From Branchiostoma floridae (lineage: Eukaryota > Chordata > Leptocardii > Amphioxiformes > Branchiostomatidae), in contig NC_049979.1 in the NCBI RefSeq assembly GCF_000003815.2, positions 8,228,217 to 8,292,216 of the forward strand: a stretch of DNA of 64,000 nucleotides. Direction: 5' to 3'. The notes below the pieces were generated by a model. That model had not been told where the DNA came from. It worked only from the letters and a program-made list of their open reading frames with translations, and did not search any database. Shown here piece by piece: positions 35,901 to 46,900 of this stretch. The stretch's first letter is position 1, and each line of letters starts with the position of its first letter. The position numbers and the translations under genes are program-made.

Positions 35901-37580
35901 TCCACTACAACGTGCCCTAATTAAAATCCCCCTTGCTTTTAACATGGTCAGCTGTGTGAAAAGGGGGTTTGAAAGACTTCCAATTACAGAGCAAAGTGTC
36001 TTTTTTACGGTAATGTTTGTGTCATGAATAACAATGACTTGTATACAGCTTTCCGAAAGAGCGCATCCTGAGCCAGTTTTCTACTCTATGGTTCCGACGG
36101 GGAATGCTGATGGGGTTGTGAACTGTTTCTAAACACTGTCTGCCCAACAATGTCAGCAAAAGACAATTTCATGGGCCCATTGTACAGGGAATGTCCAATG
36201 CTTTTCTGATTCAGATGAAGAGCAAGGGGGACAAAGAAAGGGTACTTGTGTTGAAGGGCATTAATGAAGGGCCTGTTGAGGTTCAAAGTGGAGCGGAAAA
36301 CGAGACTTGTCAGGGACACAAATTTGAAAGACTTCTCTCCCCAAAGGTCTCGAGTTGGGTAGTTGAAATACAATGCTTAAATTGAGCACAAGACTTGCTG
36401 AAATTGGCAGAAGGGGAACACTGGAAATCATGGTGTACATTTCCTGCACAAGTCAGCCTGGCCATTGGACTAATCCCAGACCCATTTATACATCTGATTT
36501 AATTGTAACCAATGCCACATACAAATATGTAATGGAATTTCCATAGCTTTCTCGCACCTTGGTAATGGATTAGCTGTCTCGAGTGTCGGATATAATTTCT
36601 CAACAAAGGTATTGTTCACATTATACCTTTGTTGTTCAAATATTTGTCCTGGGTGAAAGAAAGCCAAAGGGAGATGTTACCGGGGTTGTATGCAACACGC
36701 TAGCCTGGTCTGCGTTACTTTAGAGTTGACAACTCCTGTTGTTGGACAGGTTTTGGCAAATGAAGTGTGTGTATATTGTGATCATGTCTGAATTGCAGGC
36801 AAACACATTGTCAAAAGCTGTGCACACAAAAACGCAACGCCATCAAAATCCCCGGAATTGTGGCGTTAAAGGCAAACAGCGAAATGCTGTCACGACGAAT
36901 ATAGAAAATCCTGGGAACTATCGCTAAATGGGGGACACCACAAGGACAAATGGTAAACCCGTCTTGTCTGGTTTCGGGTATAAATCGGGGTGTTGTTTTT
37001 CTTATGGCGACGCCAAACCGCCGCCCACATCATGGGGTCATGTCGGAGCACGAGCAACTTTTGTCTCGTAACGTTTTTAAACGAAATTACTTAAAATCGA
37101 GAAAGTTTCTTTCTCATGATCAGATTATTACTGCAGTCAGAAACAGGCCGCCCTCTTGCCTCCATTATCCTGTTAGTGATCACGGTACAGATGCGAAACA
37201 GAGCCCAGGGCAGACAGCGGCTCAACTGGTCTGGCCCCTACGAAATTCCCACATGACATTACGCGAACGAAAACAGTGCAGTCGTTCCAGATCACAAGAG
37301 CACGCAACAAGTAACGTTATATGAGGAAGTTTCAAGTATTCCGAGTGTTTCCTTTGATCAAACAGAAAAGAGTGGCAAAAAGTCCAATCATAACTTAATC
37401 GGGGCGTGTAATCTGCTTCCTGCGCTGCCCACCAAAACAGCAGCGGCAGAAAGTTGTCAGGCCGGGGAAGTGAGCAAGCACGCGACCCGAGCACGGCTGG
37501 CGCGAGCCCCCCGGCCCAAGGCCAGCACCCGAACGAGCCCGTCTAAAACCCCGCAGATCACACAAAATCTCGGCGCTTAC
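32958..37580 (-). other. Intron 1 of the Kirre/NEPH-like gene
   Basis: A 4.6-kb phase 1 intron between the signal-peptide exon and Ig domain 1, GT-AG on the minus strand. I see no coding exon in it. It contains a 54-bp palindromic MITE (34159-34212) and a short tandem copy of GCAGTTGCTAGCC near 35583-35608. Its left part is AT-rich. The right part, from about 36.8 kb, becomes CpG-rich toward the promoter. Large first introns in such genes often hold enhancers, but nothing in the sequence alone marks one. Confidence 0.75.
34159..34212. mobile_element. 54-bp palindromic micro-MITE with 9-bp target duplication
   Basis: It begins TAGCCTGGATACC and ends GGTATCCAGGTTA. The arms pair nearly perfectly, with AAACCCCA and TTGGGATC extending them around a short centre. 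It is flanked by GGCATTTAC (34150-34158) and TGCATTTAC (34213-34221), a 9-bp direct duplication with one difference. It shares its ends with the element at 39910-40049. Confidence 0.75.
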
Positions 37581-37638
37581 CTCTCGCTACGAGTCCCGCC
37601 AGCGCTAGGCAAGCGACGATGGTTGACAGTAGGCGCAT
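37581..37638 (-). CDS. Kirre/NEPH-like adhesion receptor, coding exon 1 (start codon and signal peptide)
   Basis: First coding exon of the minus-strand Ig receptor. It reads MRLLSTIVACLALAGLVAR: a basic residue after Met, then a hydrophobic core of about 15 residues, which is a typical secretory signal peptide. The exon ends AG|GTAAGC (donor GT at 37580-37579) after 58 nt, leaving one G (phase 1). That G joins the GT opening exon 2 to make Gly20. The start is supported by GGCACC before the ATG and by an in-frame TAG 25 codons upstream (37713-37711) with no other in-frame ATG between. Cleavage probably falls around residues 20-23, just before the acidic linker leading into Ig domain 1. The exon lies in CpG-rich DNA, as expected near a promoter. 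The link to exon 2 rests on phase match and family architecture; no transcript is available here. Confidence 0.8.
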
Positions 37639-38300
37639 GGTGCCAAGCGTGAGTAAGTTGTCCTCGTGTAGAGTGAGAGTGCTCCTAGTCAGTGAACCGA
37701 TCGATGCTCGCTACATTCTACCGGGCCGAGAAACAATGTTGCAGTTTATTTCCCAAATTGACATATGGGTCACCCTAAACCCCACCCTCTTACTTACTAC
37801 TAATATCCCGCCAAACCTTGCGCCCAATGGTGTGCGGCCCTTACAAGGGCGTGACGGGGAATGTGGACCACTGGCGTCTAGGGTAAGATTGGGAAATTTA
37901 CATACTATCACTCCTGTGAGGTTTGAGGTTTTGGGCGCGAGTCTCAGCCACTTCCTGATTGTTGCAGGCACAGTAAACTTTGCATTTTCTCGAGAAATGT
38001 TTGCAGGGAGAGGCAGGTAAGGCTGCGTGCCATGTGTGGAATGTTTGAACGAATTTGTACCCCTTTCGTGCACTTTTGTCGCCTTTCGCCATGGATCAAA
38101 TCGCAACTTCAGGAAAACGCGATGTATCGCATAATTTTTTCCCACGAAATCAATCTATTTCAAGAGTGTTTTCCCATCACAAAGTCATGTAAACTTAGCT
38201 CTAACGGTAGCCGCGTTGTATTTGCCGTTACCACTAGAGGAGTACAAGTCCTCGAAGAAATGCACAGGGTCAAAAGGGGCTGTGTTTTTTCTTGACCGTG
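37639..38300 (-). promoter_or_regulatory. Presumptive 5' UTR and CpG-rich promoter of the Kirre/NEPH-like gene
   Basis: The DNA just upstream of the start codon, and the exon itself, are clearly richer in CG dinucleotides than the flanking AT-rich DNA. No convincing TATA box is present. A pyrimidine-rich initiator-like stretch (CACTCTCACTCTACAC on the minus strand, about 37666-37681) could hold start sites. The exact transcription start, and whether the promoter is bidirectional, cannot be read from sequence. It is placed by position relative to the ATG and by base composition only. Confidence 0.4.
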
Positions 38301-39909
38301 AATAACTGGAGCTGGCATAGCGGACCAGCTGCATACCGTAAAGCGATCATAGGTTGTCGGGACTTTATTTGTCCGCAAACATATACAGTGCCTTACGGTA
38401 GATTGGCAAACAATTGGACAATTTGCTACAAAACCACGATAAGAAACGAGATAGGAGCCTAGCTACGTTTACTTAAAACTGAGTGAGCATTTGTCGGCCA
38501 ACAGAACCGTTTGAAAACAGCAAATGCAGTGCGTCACAGACCTCCTTGCACAGACCAACGCAACAGATATGTATCAAATCCGTTGGCAAACGTTATTCAC
38601 AGTCTCTCCTAATTATTTGCCAATATTCAGACGCCCTTTCTTATCTTAGCAATGCAGGCGCGCGTCTTTCACATTCTTATTCATGGCACATCACACAGCA
38701 CACGGAAACAGTCAATAAAACAGTATTGATCTCTCTTCCATTGGTCACACTTCCACACAAAATTGCTCATTGATGAGTTAGGCTACTCCGGCTGCTTGAA
38801 GTATGGCTCAGAGGAGCAGAAACTTTGTTTCCAAGAGTTGGCATGGAAGCAAGGGTCAAAGGGAGGGCAGAGATGATGGAAGTCAGATGTTGGAGTTGGA
38901 ATGTCAAGAATTCCCAGTGTTTGACAGAGTTAGGCAAAACTTGGTCGCCATACTGTGTGTTGGATGTCCTGCTCATCCCTGTCCATGGGCGCCATCTGGG
39001 GATGACCAGTCAGACTGCCTAGACAAAGGGATGGGTCCCTGTCACCCAGGGCTGTGGGAGGAGTTAGGCAAAAGTGGCACACTATCCCTTGGAAATAGTT
39101 AATCACCTTGTGCATGCAATTTTAATACTGGTATCAGAAATTAACTTTTACTTGCATTAAAAAATGTAATAAGTTAAAGCTGAGGGAGAAGAAGCTTCAC
39201 TTTAAAAAAAAGAGACATGGTTGGTTAACATTTCAAATTAGTTTGACAAATTCATGGCTTTTCTCCATCATCCTGCCTGCATCATCATCATGGGGCTGGT
39301 ATTTTTTGGTGGGAATGAGTGTTCGTTTGCGATGTTCAACACGGTCCAGGTTCTCAGTGAGGCTCGCCCATCTCTCTTGCCTAGAAGAAGCTTATTGTGT
39401 TAGTGAACCAGTTAATTTTTGCGTATTAGAACATGGGTGGGATCAGAAAATAGCGAAAGTCAGCCACAAAGTGACAAACTATGTAAGAAAACTGCCAGCC
39501 ACCCAGCCTGCACAGTAGGCTTTTCTCTGTCAACATGAACTTGTCACATATAACTGTTTGCAGAAAGCTGAAGTCAGATCGTTTGTCTGTTAAGTGTCAT
39601 ATTAGTTGAGGTCATTTGGGGGTCCAGTTCAAACAGTGATGTTAGACTTCTTGAATGGAAAAGCTTGTAGTCATTGCAAAGAATGGTATTTGCTGGGACT
39701 GGGCATTGTTGGCTGACAAGTTGACTTCTTGTCCCTTCTACACGTATATTGCTCCCATCGAACTTTGCAAGTCGTAAAGTAGCGTGGCAGAACTTTAACC
39801 GACCTTTCAAATGTATGTAGTTTGGCCTCCTTGTTACTTTTGAGTAAATCTTTAATTCCTGTCTTGCTTCTATGAAATGATAACATTTCTATGAACATGT
39901 GGCAGTTCT

Positions 39910-40049
39910 TAGCCTGGGTACCATCCGTATTCTACCGNNNNNNNNNNNNNNNNNNNNNNNNNNNNNNNNNNNNNNNNNNNNNNNNNNNNNNNNNNNNNNN
40001 NNNNNNNNNNNNNNNNNNNNNNNNNNNNNNNNNNNNNGTACCCAGGCTA
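39910..40049. mobile_element. TAGCCTGGGTAC-ended MITE with an assembly gap in its interior
   Basis: The left end is TAGCCTGGGTACCATCCG and the right end GTACCCAGGCTA, inverted repeats of each other. Both are flanked by an exact 9-bp duplication GGCAGTTCT (39901-39909 and 40050-40058). The 100-N gap (39938-40037) replaces the interior, so the true length is unknown. A 9-bp duplication with no coding part visible leaves the superfamily open. Confidence 0.75.
39938..40037. other. Assembly gap (100 N)
   Basis: Exactly 100 N, the usual placeholder for a gap of unknown size. It lies inside an inverted-repeat element, which may be why assembly failed. Confidence 1.
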
Positions 40050-40243
40050 GGCAGTTCTATCATATTGTGAAATTCTACCTCGTGTGAAGGCATTGTAGTT
40101 TTCTTTTCTCCAGCAAATTTTTTTCTACCAAGGACAGCAGAAGCCGATTTACGGAAAATCTACTAAAACTCTACTGTTAGTAGTCGATCAGTACTTAACA
40201 GTAGATTTTCAGTACTGATGGTTTGCCAAGGGTTGTTATCATT

Positions 40244-40267
40244 ATGTGTGTGTGTGTGTGTGTGTGT
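40244..40267. repeat. (TG)n microsatellite
   Basis: Twelve uninterrupted TG units. Confidence 0.9.
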
Positions 40268-41204
40268 CCATGTAGGTTTTTTGTTGGTATCACTCATTTG
40301 ATGTGATATTTTTTAAACCAAGATTTTGCAAGTGTAAACAGGTAGATACTTGTAACCTTGCTTCTGTACAGCAATGTGTTAATCTGCCTCACTAAACTTG
40401 GACAGGTTTCTCATAGTGCAACTCTTTTCACAGAGGTATTGGCATAGTGTACTAAGGCTTGAAGAACAATCGCTGACCTGGCTGTCACGTGTATCTGTAA
40501 GCCTAGTCAAGTCCAAGGCAGTGTGGCCAAGTTTACTTTCCTCCCACTCATCGAAAGTTGTTACAACAAGGATTCTTAATTAAAGTAGGGGAAAAGCAAA
40601 CTTCAGTTTGTGTGCAGAGGTAATCTGAGTATGAAGGTGCCCTCCATGACCCAATAAGGGGTGCAGGACTTTGCTTGTTCTGCAAATCTTGGGGCTGAGG
40701 CCTCTAATGCTCGATAAACATTAGCTTTTGACAAGGAGGCTAGATGTATCCTTGTTGCTGTAAGAAAGGCAGCATTCAGGCCTGGAAACATCTTTAGGAC
40801 TTAGCTCTGATCCAGATTCAAGAGCTAGCAGTGTGACTGGTTACAGCGCCAAAGGAAACAAGTCTAGAAAGGTTAGTGCATCTTTGTGAATCATGTATGG
40901 AAATTTGGATCCCCTAGTTATGGCAGAATGTATTTCAAAAAGCTTGATAGGAAAGGTAGCCATAGCATCAGAACTGAAGGATATGTGCCCATGTTTCCCA
41001 ATTCAAAATCAAGTCCTTGACCACTTCCACAGATGTGTCTGTTTTGGATTTTCCACTCATTTGGTTGTTATCACAGTGTTTCTCTTGTGAGTATTCTATT
41101 GCATTGATGGATATGATTGGGAATTGGAGTATGAATAATACATCCTCTCCAGTCACAGCTTATTGGATTGAGGAGAGGGGTGGGGTATGATGTTGATTGA
41201 TAAG

Positions 41205-41280
41205 AAGGCGGATGAAATATCTCAGCTGGTAAAGCATAGTGGAGTTAGGGAGACTTTGGCCCAAGTACTCTGACCCCAGT
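41205..41280 (+). mobile_element. tRNA-like SINE head
   Basis: ATCTCAGCTGGTAAAGCA (about 41219-41236) is a near-canonical RNA polymerase III A box as found in tRNAs. It is preceded by GCGGATGAAAT, and a degraded B-box-like CCAAGTACTCTGACCCC follows about 35 bp later. No cloverleaf closes well, so this is better read as a decayed tRNA-derived SINE than a functional tRNA gene. Confidence 0.4.
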
Positions 41281-43839
41281 AGTTTTCATTTATGGTGTTA
41301 ATATTCTTATATCCAGAATCAACTACATTTCTGTGACAAAGGTAAGGAAATGCACACTTGCACAGTGCCTTAGCCTCAATAAGTTGAATTTCTTGGCTGT
41401 TGATTGGAGATAAATCTAATGTATAAATTGCTTTCTAAGTAAGTCATCAACTTTTTTTCTTCTTCTTCTAACCAATACTGTGTGAAAAACCATCAGGGAA
41501 AGGGTCTTGGTTGATGACCAGAAAAGTCACTGGACTGTAATGGTTGCTAAAGTAATGCCAACAGTGCTGGTGTTGACAGTGGTGAATTGACACCGTGAGG
41601 TTATTTTGACTTGTGTATTTTGTATCCGCACTTCTTCCTCTCCTTTGACGTGGAAACAGAGACCAGGTAAAGAGTAACAATCTTTTTTCAATGACCTTTT
41701 CAACTGACAGTAGTTTCCCCCAGTATATGACCCATGACAGCTTTTGAATAAGAAAGAGTGGACGCTTCATTTTCCGTGGTTGTCGTATTCATGTCCTTTC
41801 ATCGGTATTGTTTTTCACATCCTTTCATGTTAACTGAAGGGGAGATGACAGTAGAAAAGGCTGTAACAATGTTGCATACCTTGTATGCACATAGCCTCTC
41901 CAAACAACTTTCTTGCTTGAAACATGAGGTGCCTAAATAGTGATGTTATCTATCAGGAGAAACACAAGTTGTTCTTAAATGGTTGTTGTGATTGACAGGT
42001 TCTGTGTCAACCTATGTGGGCCATACCAGTAGCCAAGGGCCAGGCAGGTATTTTCAGCACTGAAAGCAATGGTTTTCTACAGAAGTTCAAATGAAAGTAC
42101 CATTTTGATTATGAAATTTTGAAGGCAGATTTATTTTGTTCTGATCATGATTACAAACCATAGGCAAAGTTTCCAAAAAGTTTTAATTTGATGATGATTT
42201 CAAACCATATTCAAAAGATTGCAGAACCAGAAGTTCCTTGACCTACCTGAAAATAGTGTGAACAGGATTTTAAACCTCCTTGGTTTGAAGTACATGGAAC
42301 CATCAGGTAAGACCATTACATGCTGTTTTAGGTCTTCTTTTCAAATTTTCTGCATACCGTAAATCTTGAAATGTTTACCATGGTTTTACTTTCATTGTAA
42401 GTCCTGACTCTATGAATATCTGTCTTTGTGCTACAGTATTGTTTTAACCACAAACTTAACACCACCGAAAACACATTTCCATTCTGACTCCTACTACCTA
42501 ATTAATGGCAAAAGTAAATGAACTGCTACTTAGAATGTATCATATATATGTAGAAAGTTTGTTAACTTGAATGGAGGGAATCTACATCCAATACAAACAT
42601 TAGTTTTGACTTTTCAGCTTTTTTTCTTTAAGATTACCGGTATACTTCTTTCAAGAACAAAATAAGCAGCCTCATTGTGAGTTAAGGACTATAGGCTTTA
42701 CTTGGTTGCGTGTCGCCATGGGTTACCCTGCTACCTGGTTGTGCCCCCCTGGGTCACCTGTTTTCCACATGAGTCATCTTCAAAAAGACAGAATCTGGAC
42801 CTCTTTGTGGTGTGACACATGACCCAGCATCCCACCTGCCACCACCTACCCCCCTCCCCACCAACAACTTTGTCGCAGCGCTCCTCCAACACAATGCCGC
42901 TCTACAGTTGCAAATAGTGTGATCCAGTTTCAAGTGACCTTTCTTTTGTTCCCCCATCCCTTCAGATGTAGCTTGCTTTTTATCAAACAGTCCTGTATCT
43001 TGCATGCCCTGTAATTTTCTGACTGATTTAGGTATTATTTGCATAATTCTTTAGATGAGTGTAATTTCACAGCCAAGCTCAAGCTGTTCTACGAGATGTG
43101 TGTTACTGTAAGAAACTTTGCCGAATTATATTAGTTTCCTGTACTACAAGATCTGAGTATGTTACCATACTTATACTAAGCATTTTCTGTTTGAAAGCCA
43201 GCGTTGCCCTACGTCATGCAGAAAATTGCAATGACTTCTCACCATCGACATCTCCATCCGCCTGAATTTCTTTGTACAGCCTACAGAATACAAGAGTCCA
43301 TACTGAACCACATCCAACCCGAATCCTCATTAAATTTCATGACAGGTCATGGCTGAAATTATGCAGATGGTAGTACAGACCTCAAGGGACAAATATTTTC
43401 CTTTTTTACTTCTACCTTAAAATGTCTCCATTTTGTAGGGTTTGTTTTTTGCTTTATCCCCTAGTATGTTCAACCAGACTGTGCTTTGTCCATGAAAATT
43501 CGCACAAAGCACAACCATCCATCCTGGGTGTGCTGCAAGCCTTGCACCTGTCACTGAAGGCACTCCCTATGGAAATTCTGGGTAAAGGTCTGTCCTTTCC
43601 AGCGAATCCCATTAGGAGTTACAATGTACCTTCTCATTCATGAATTTCTTTCATAAAGATAGTTCTCAATTCATGCCTCAAAGAAGGTGATTCAGTTGAT
43701 GGAAGTCTTCAGTACTACCTTTAGTAGTAGTAAGGAATTACAAGGTGATTGCCCCTGATGTCATGACAGTATATTTCCTCTTTGAAGTTTTTTTATTAGC
43801 CATAAATGTACATGGCCTGACTCTTCTGGAGGCTACACA

Positions 43840-43927
43840 CCTGGCTCAAGACAGATGCCTACATCTCCCCGCGACGCCCCCCCAGGCATAAGCGGAAGGA
43901 TAAAGTAAAGTAAGTAAAGTAATAAAT
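43840..43927 (+). repeat. Possible retroelement tail with (AAAGT)n end
   Basis: A GC-rich stretch (CCCCGCGACGCCCCCCCAGG) leads into GGATAAAGTAAAGTAAGTAA. The change from GC-rich body to simple A-rich tail is like a SINE or LINE 3' end. The family is not recognised and the boundaries are rough. Confidence 0.3.
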
Positions 43928-46900
43928 GTACATGCAATCATACTAGCTGAACAGTATCTGTCAAATGTGCATACATAGACATGAGATTTTTCACAAAGGA
44001 AATTTTTCATATCAAACTGTCAGATTAAAAAAATATCACTTAAAAATCAGGTTTTAACTACCGTACATTGTCTAGATGATCCGTGAAAGCATGTGATGAC
44101 ACGCTTCTACCCTGTCCATTTGAACTGCTGAAACAACCCCATATTAATTTCATATAATCCCACCTCATCAATGCAGCATGTACCCCTTGGGAGAAGCAGG
44201 GCTGTGTAGCCAGCCTATTACTCTTTGTGATTTCATGCTTACCCTTTGGAAATCAGAAAGATTAGTCACGCTGGAACATTGATGGAGCAAGTTTTGTCAC
44301 CCCCTCTCATAATTCTTTCATTCCCTTCTGTTGCAACAAAGCACTCCACAACGCTCACACCTAAAAGGTGTTGCTGGCCGTTTCGGGACGTTTGTAGCAT
44401 CAAAGGTGTGACAGGTGGCAAGGTTGGTTAATTCAATTTGTCTGGCGTTTGAATACATCAAATTAGTAGCGTGGATATGGGTAATTTATGCAAATCAATT
44501 AATGTTGATGTGACAGTAATAAAGGCAGCTTGAGCCTTATTACACTCTATTCCATAAAACAGCCATTAAGTACACTGCAGATTGCCTGATAAGAGTGGGA
44601 ATGGTGTTTGGGCTTTTACTGAATCATGAATATCATTAAGATACCTTCATAACTGTTGACACCATGAATAGAACTTTGGGCTCTATCTATTTGCCTTCAT
44701 TGTCTAGACTATGACTGGTAATATTCCTAGGAGAAGGTTGTGTTTTTAGTCTTTTGCTTGCATTTGTGACAAGTTTCTCAGTATGATTTTTTTGTAGAAG
44801 TATATGAATAGTATTAGACAATATCATATATTACCTTTACATCACAGGTAATAGCTTCAAGGTGTATTAGGATATCATGCATAGAATTGTTCTTGTTTGC
44901 TTCTCCTTCTCCTCCATCATTCCTCTTACTATTTATAAAGTTGAAATGAAACAAAGTTAGACCTTCAGAACATCATGTGTCTTCCAGGACTGAGGTCTTT
45001 CCACATAAAGAAGCCGCTATTACCAGAAGCCACTATGGCAAATAAGAATGTCAAATAGGGAACTTTCATCAGCCTTGACCCTTTTTTGCTTCTTACCTGA
45101 GATTGGGGGCAATCATGTGAAATAGCACAAGGACAGCAGATGGAGATCATGGTACTGCAATAGATGATCTGGGTCTCTACAAAACTAGGTGGATTGACCA
45201 TTTTATGGAAAAGGGGTAATGGTGGAAAAGTTTAACCGGTAAAAGGTTTTGATGAAACTTTGGTCTTTTGAGTAAATGAAACATAATCTTACGAATTGGT
45301 TTTGTGGCTAAACAAAACAGATTCCTGTATTAACCAAGCTGACCAGCTGCTATGTCAACAGCTTTTGAGGTAATAGACCTTGCTAATCAGAAAAGTGCAG
45401 AGGCATATGGCAAACAGATAAAGAAATATTGAGTGTGCTAAAAAGATTGAAATGTTCCTACAGAGATGTATGGCGCGCTTTCCAAATGTCGTAACAGTCT
45501 CTCTGTGCCATCTGCCCCCACCAGCTGTTACAAGTGATAAGGACCCTTTTGACTGGAGATTACCATGTAGGGCCATGGTGAGGGACAGAGCTGAAGAGTT
45601 AGTCAAAAGTCCTGTAGTGGTCTTCATTGTGTGGAGGTCAGGGTGTGGTGGACTGAGGGGCAGCTGAGTAGACTGCACATTGAACAGGGGGACACCATGG
45701 GGAGCTAACGTGCAGCGTAGAACAGAAACATCCACACGGTGACACCCACATAGCTGTTGTGTTTTCCTCTGCTGTATATATAGGATTATAGAAAAGGTAA
45801 GTTGCTAAGCTACAGTAGTATGAACTTGCAGTGTATACGGAAGTGATAGTTGTATCTTTGGGGTCTTGTAGGAAATGATACTGTGGCCATGTGGTCTGTT
45901 TATGTACATTGGTAGCGTGGACCTCAGAAAAACAACAGTGAAACCCATTTCTATAGATACCATTCTTTATTTGTTTTTGCTGTGTCCATTTTAGAATCAG
46001 GGCATGTTCATCATCTAAACTTGAGATGCACTGTTTGTTTTTATATTGTTAGAAACCATGTGATGAAAATATGATGTGGGTGGAACCACCGCTGACAGGC
46101 TGGGTTTGAAGTAGATTTCTTAAAGACTATACACTTGACCTTGAAGATATGTGTCTAACCACAAAATGTAACTGGAACTAAACAATGGCTTCACCATTGA
46201 ACATGACATGGGGTGTTGTTACAGTAGCAAGTTTTCGGCTGTATTAGGTAGGTATGTTTCCTGTTGATGTTGACTTAGTTGAGTGCAGTCCATGGCAGCT
46301 TTGCTAGGGGGACACTTTGCTATGTGTGCCCAAAGAATATGTCTCTACCATAGAGATATTGGAGATGCTTAGTTCAATTCATTTATCAAATGTATTGATG
46401 CTGTGATACTGTCAAGTGACCTTGATCCAGGAATATTGAACATCAGCAGTCCTTTTGCATTATTCTCTTTTGCCTCAGGCCTAGTCTTTTTTTGTCCCAT
46501 TCATTGTCAGCTATTATGATTTCTTTGAATTGCAACAATAACATGTCCTTCACATCAACAATACTGCTACAAAAGCTGCTTTTAGTCATAGGAGTAGTTG
46601 ACTCATCTTTTCACTTGTTTGATGTTAAGTAAAACTAGATATTTTTCAACATGCAGCCATGACAAATTTTTTGTTGATCTTTTTTTGAAAGGTGGAGTAA
46701 ATTCCGATTAAGATATTTTATCATTCTTAAGAACCCAACATCCTATTCCTGGCTACCATATTTTCAAGGAATATTAACTTTAAATTAAGGAAATATTTTG
46801 TGTTGTTGAAAGTTCATCCCTGTTTGCCATTAGAAGCCAAGGGTGTGGATTTTGAATGATAAGCTGTGGCTACAGATATGGTAATATGGGTACAGGTGGA

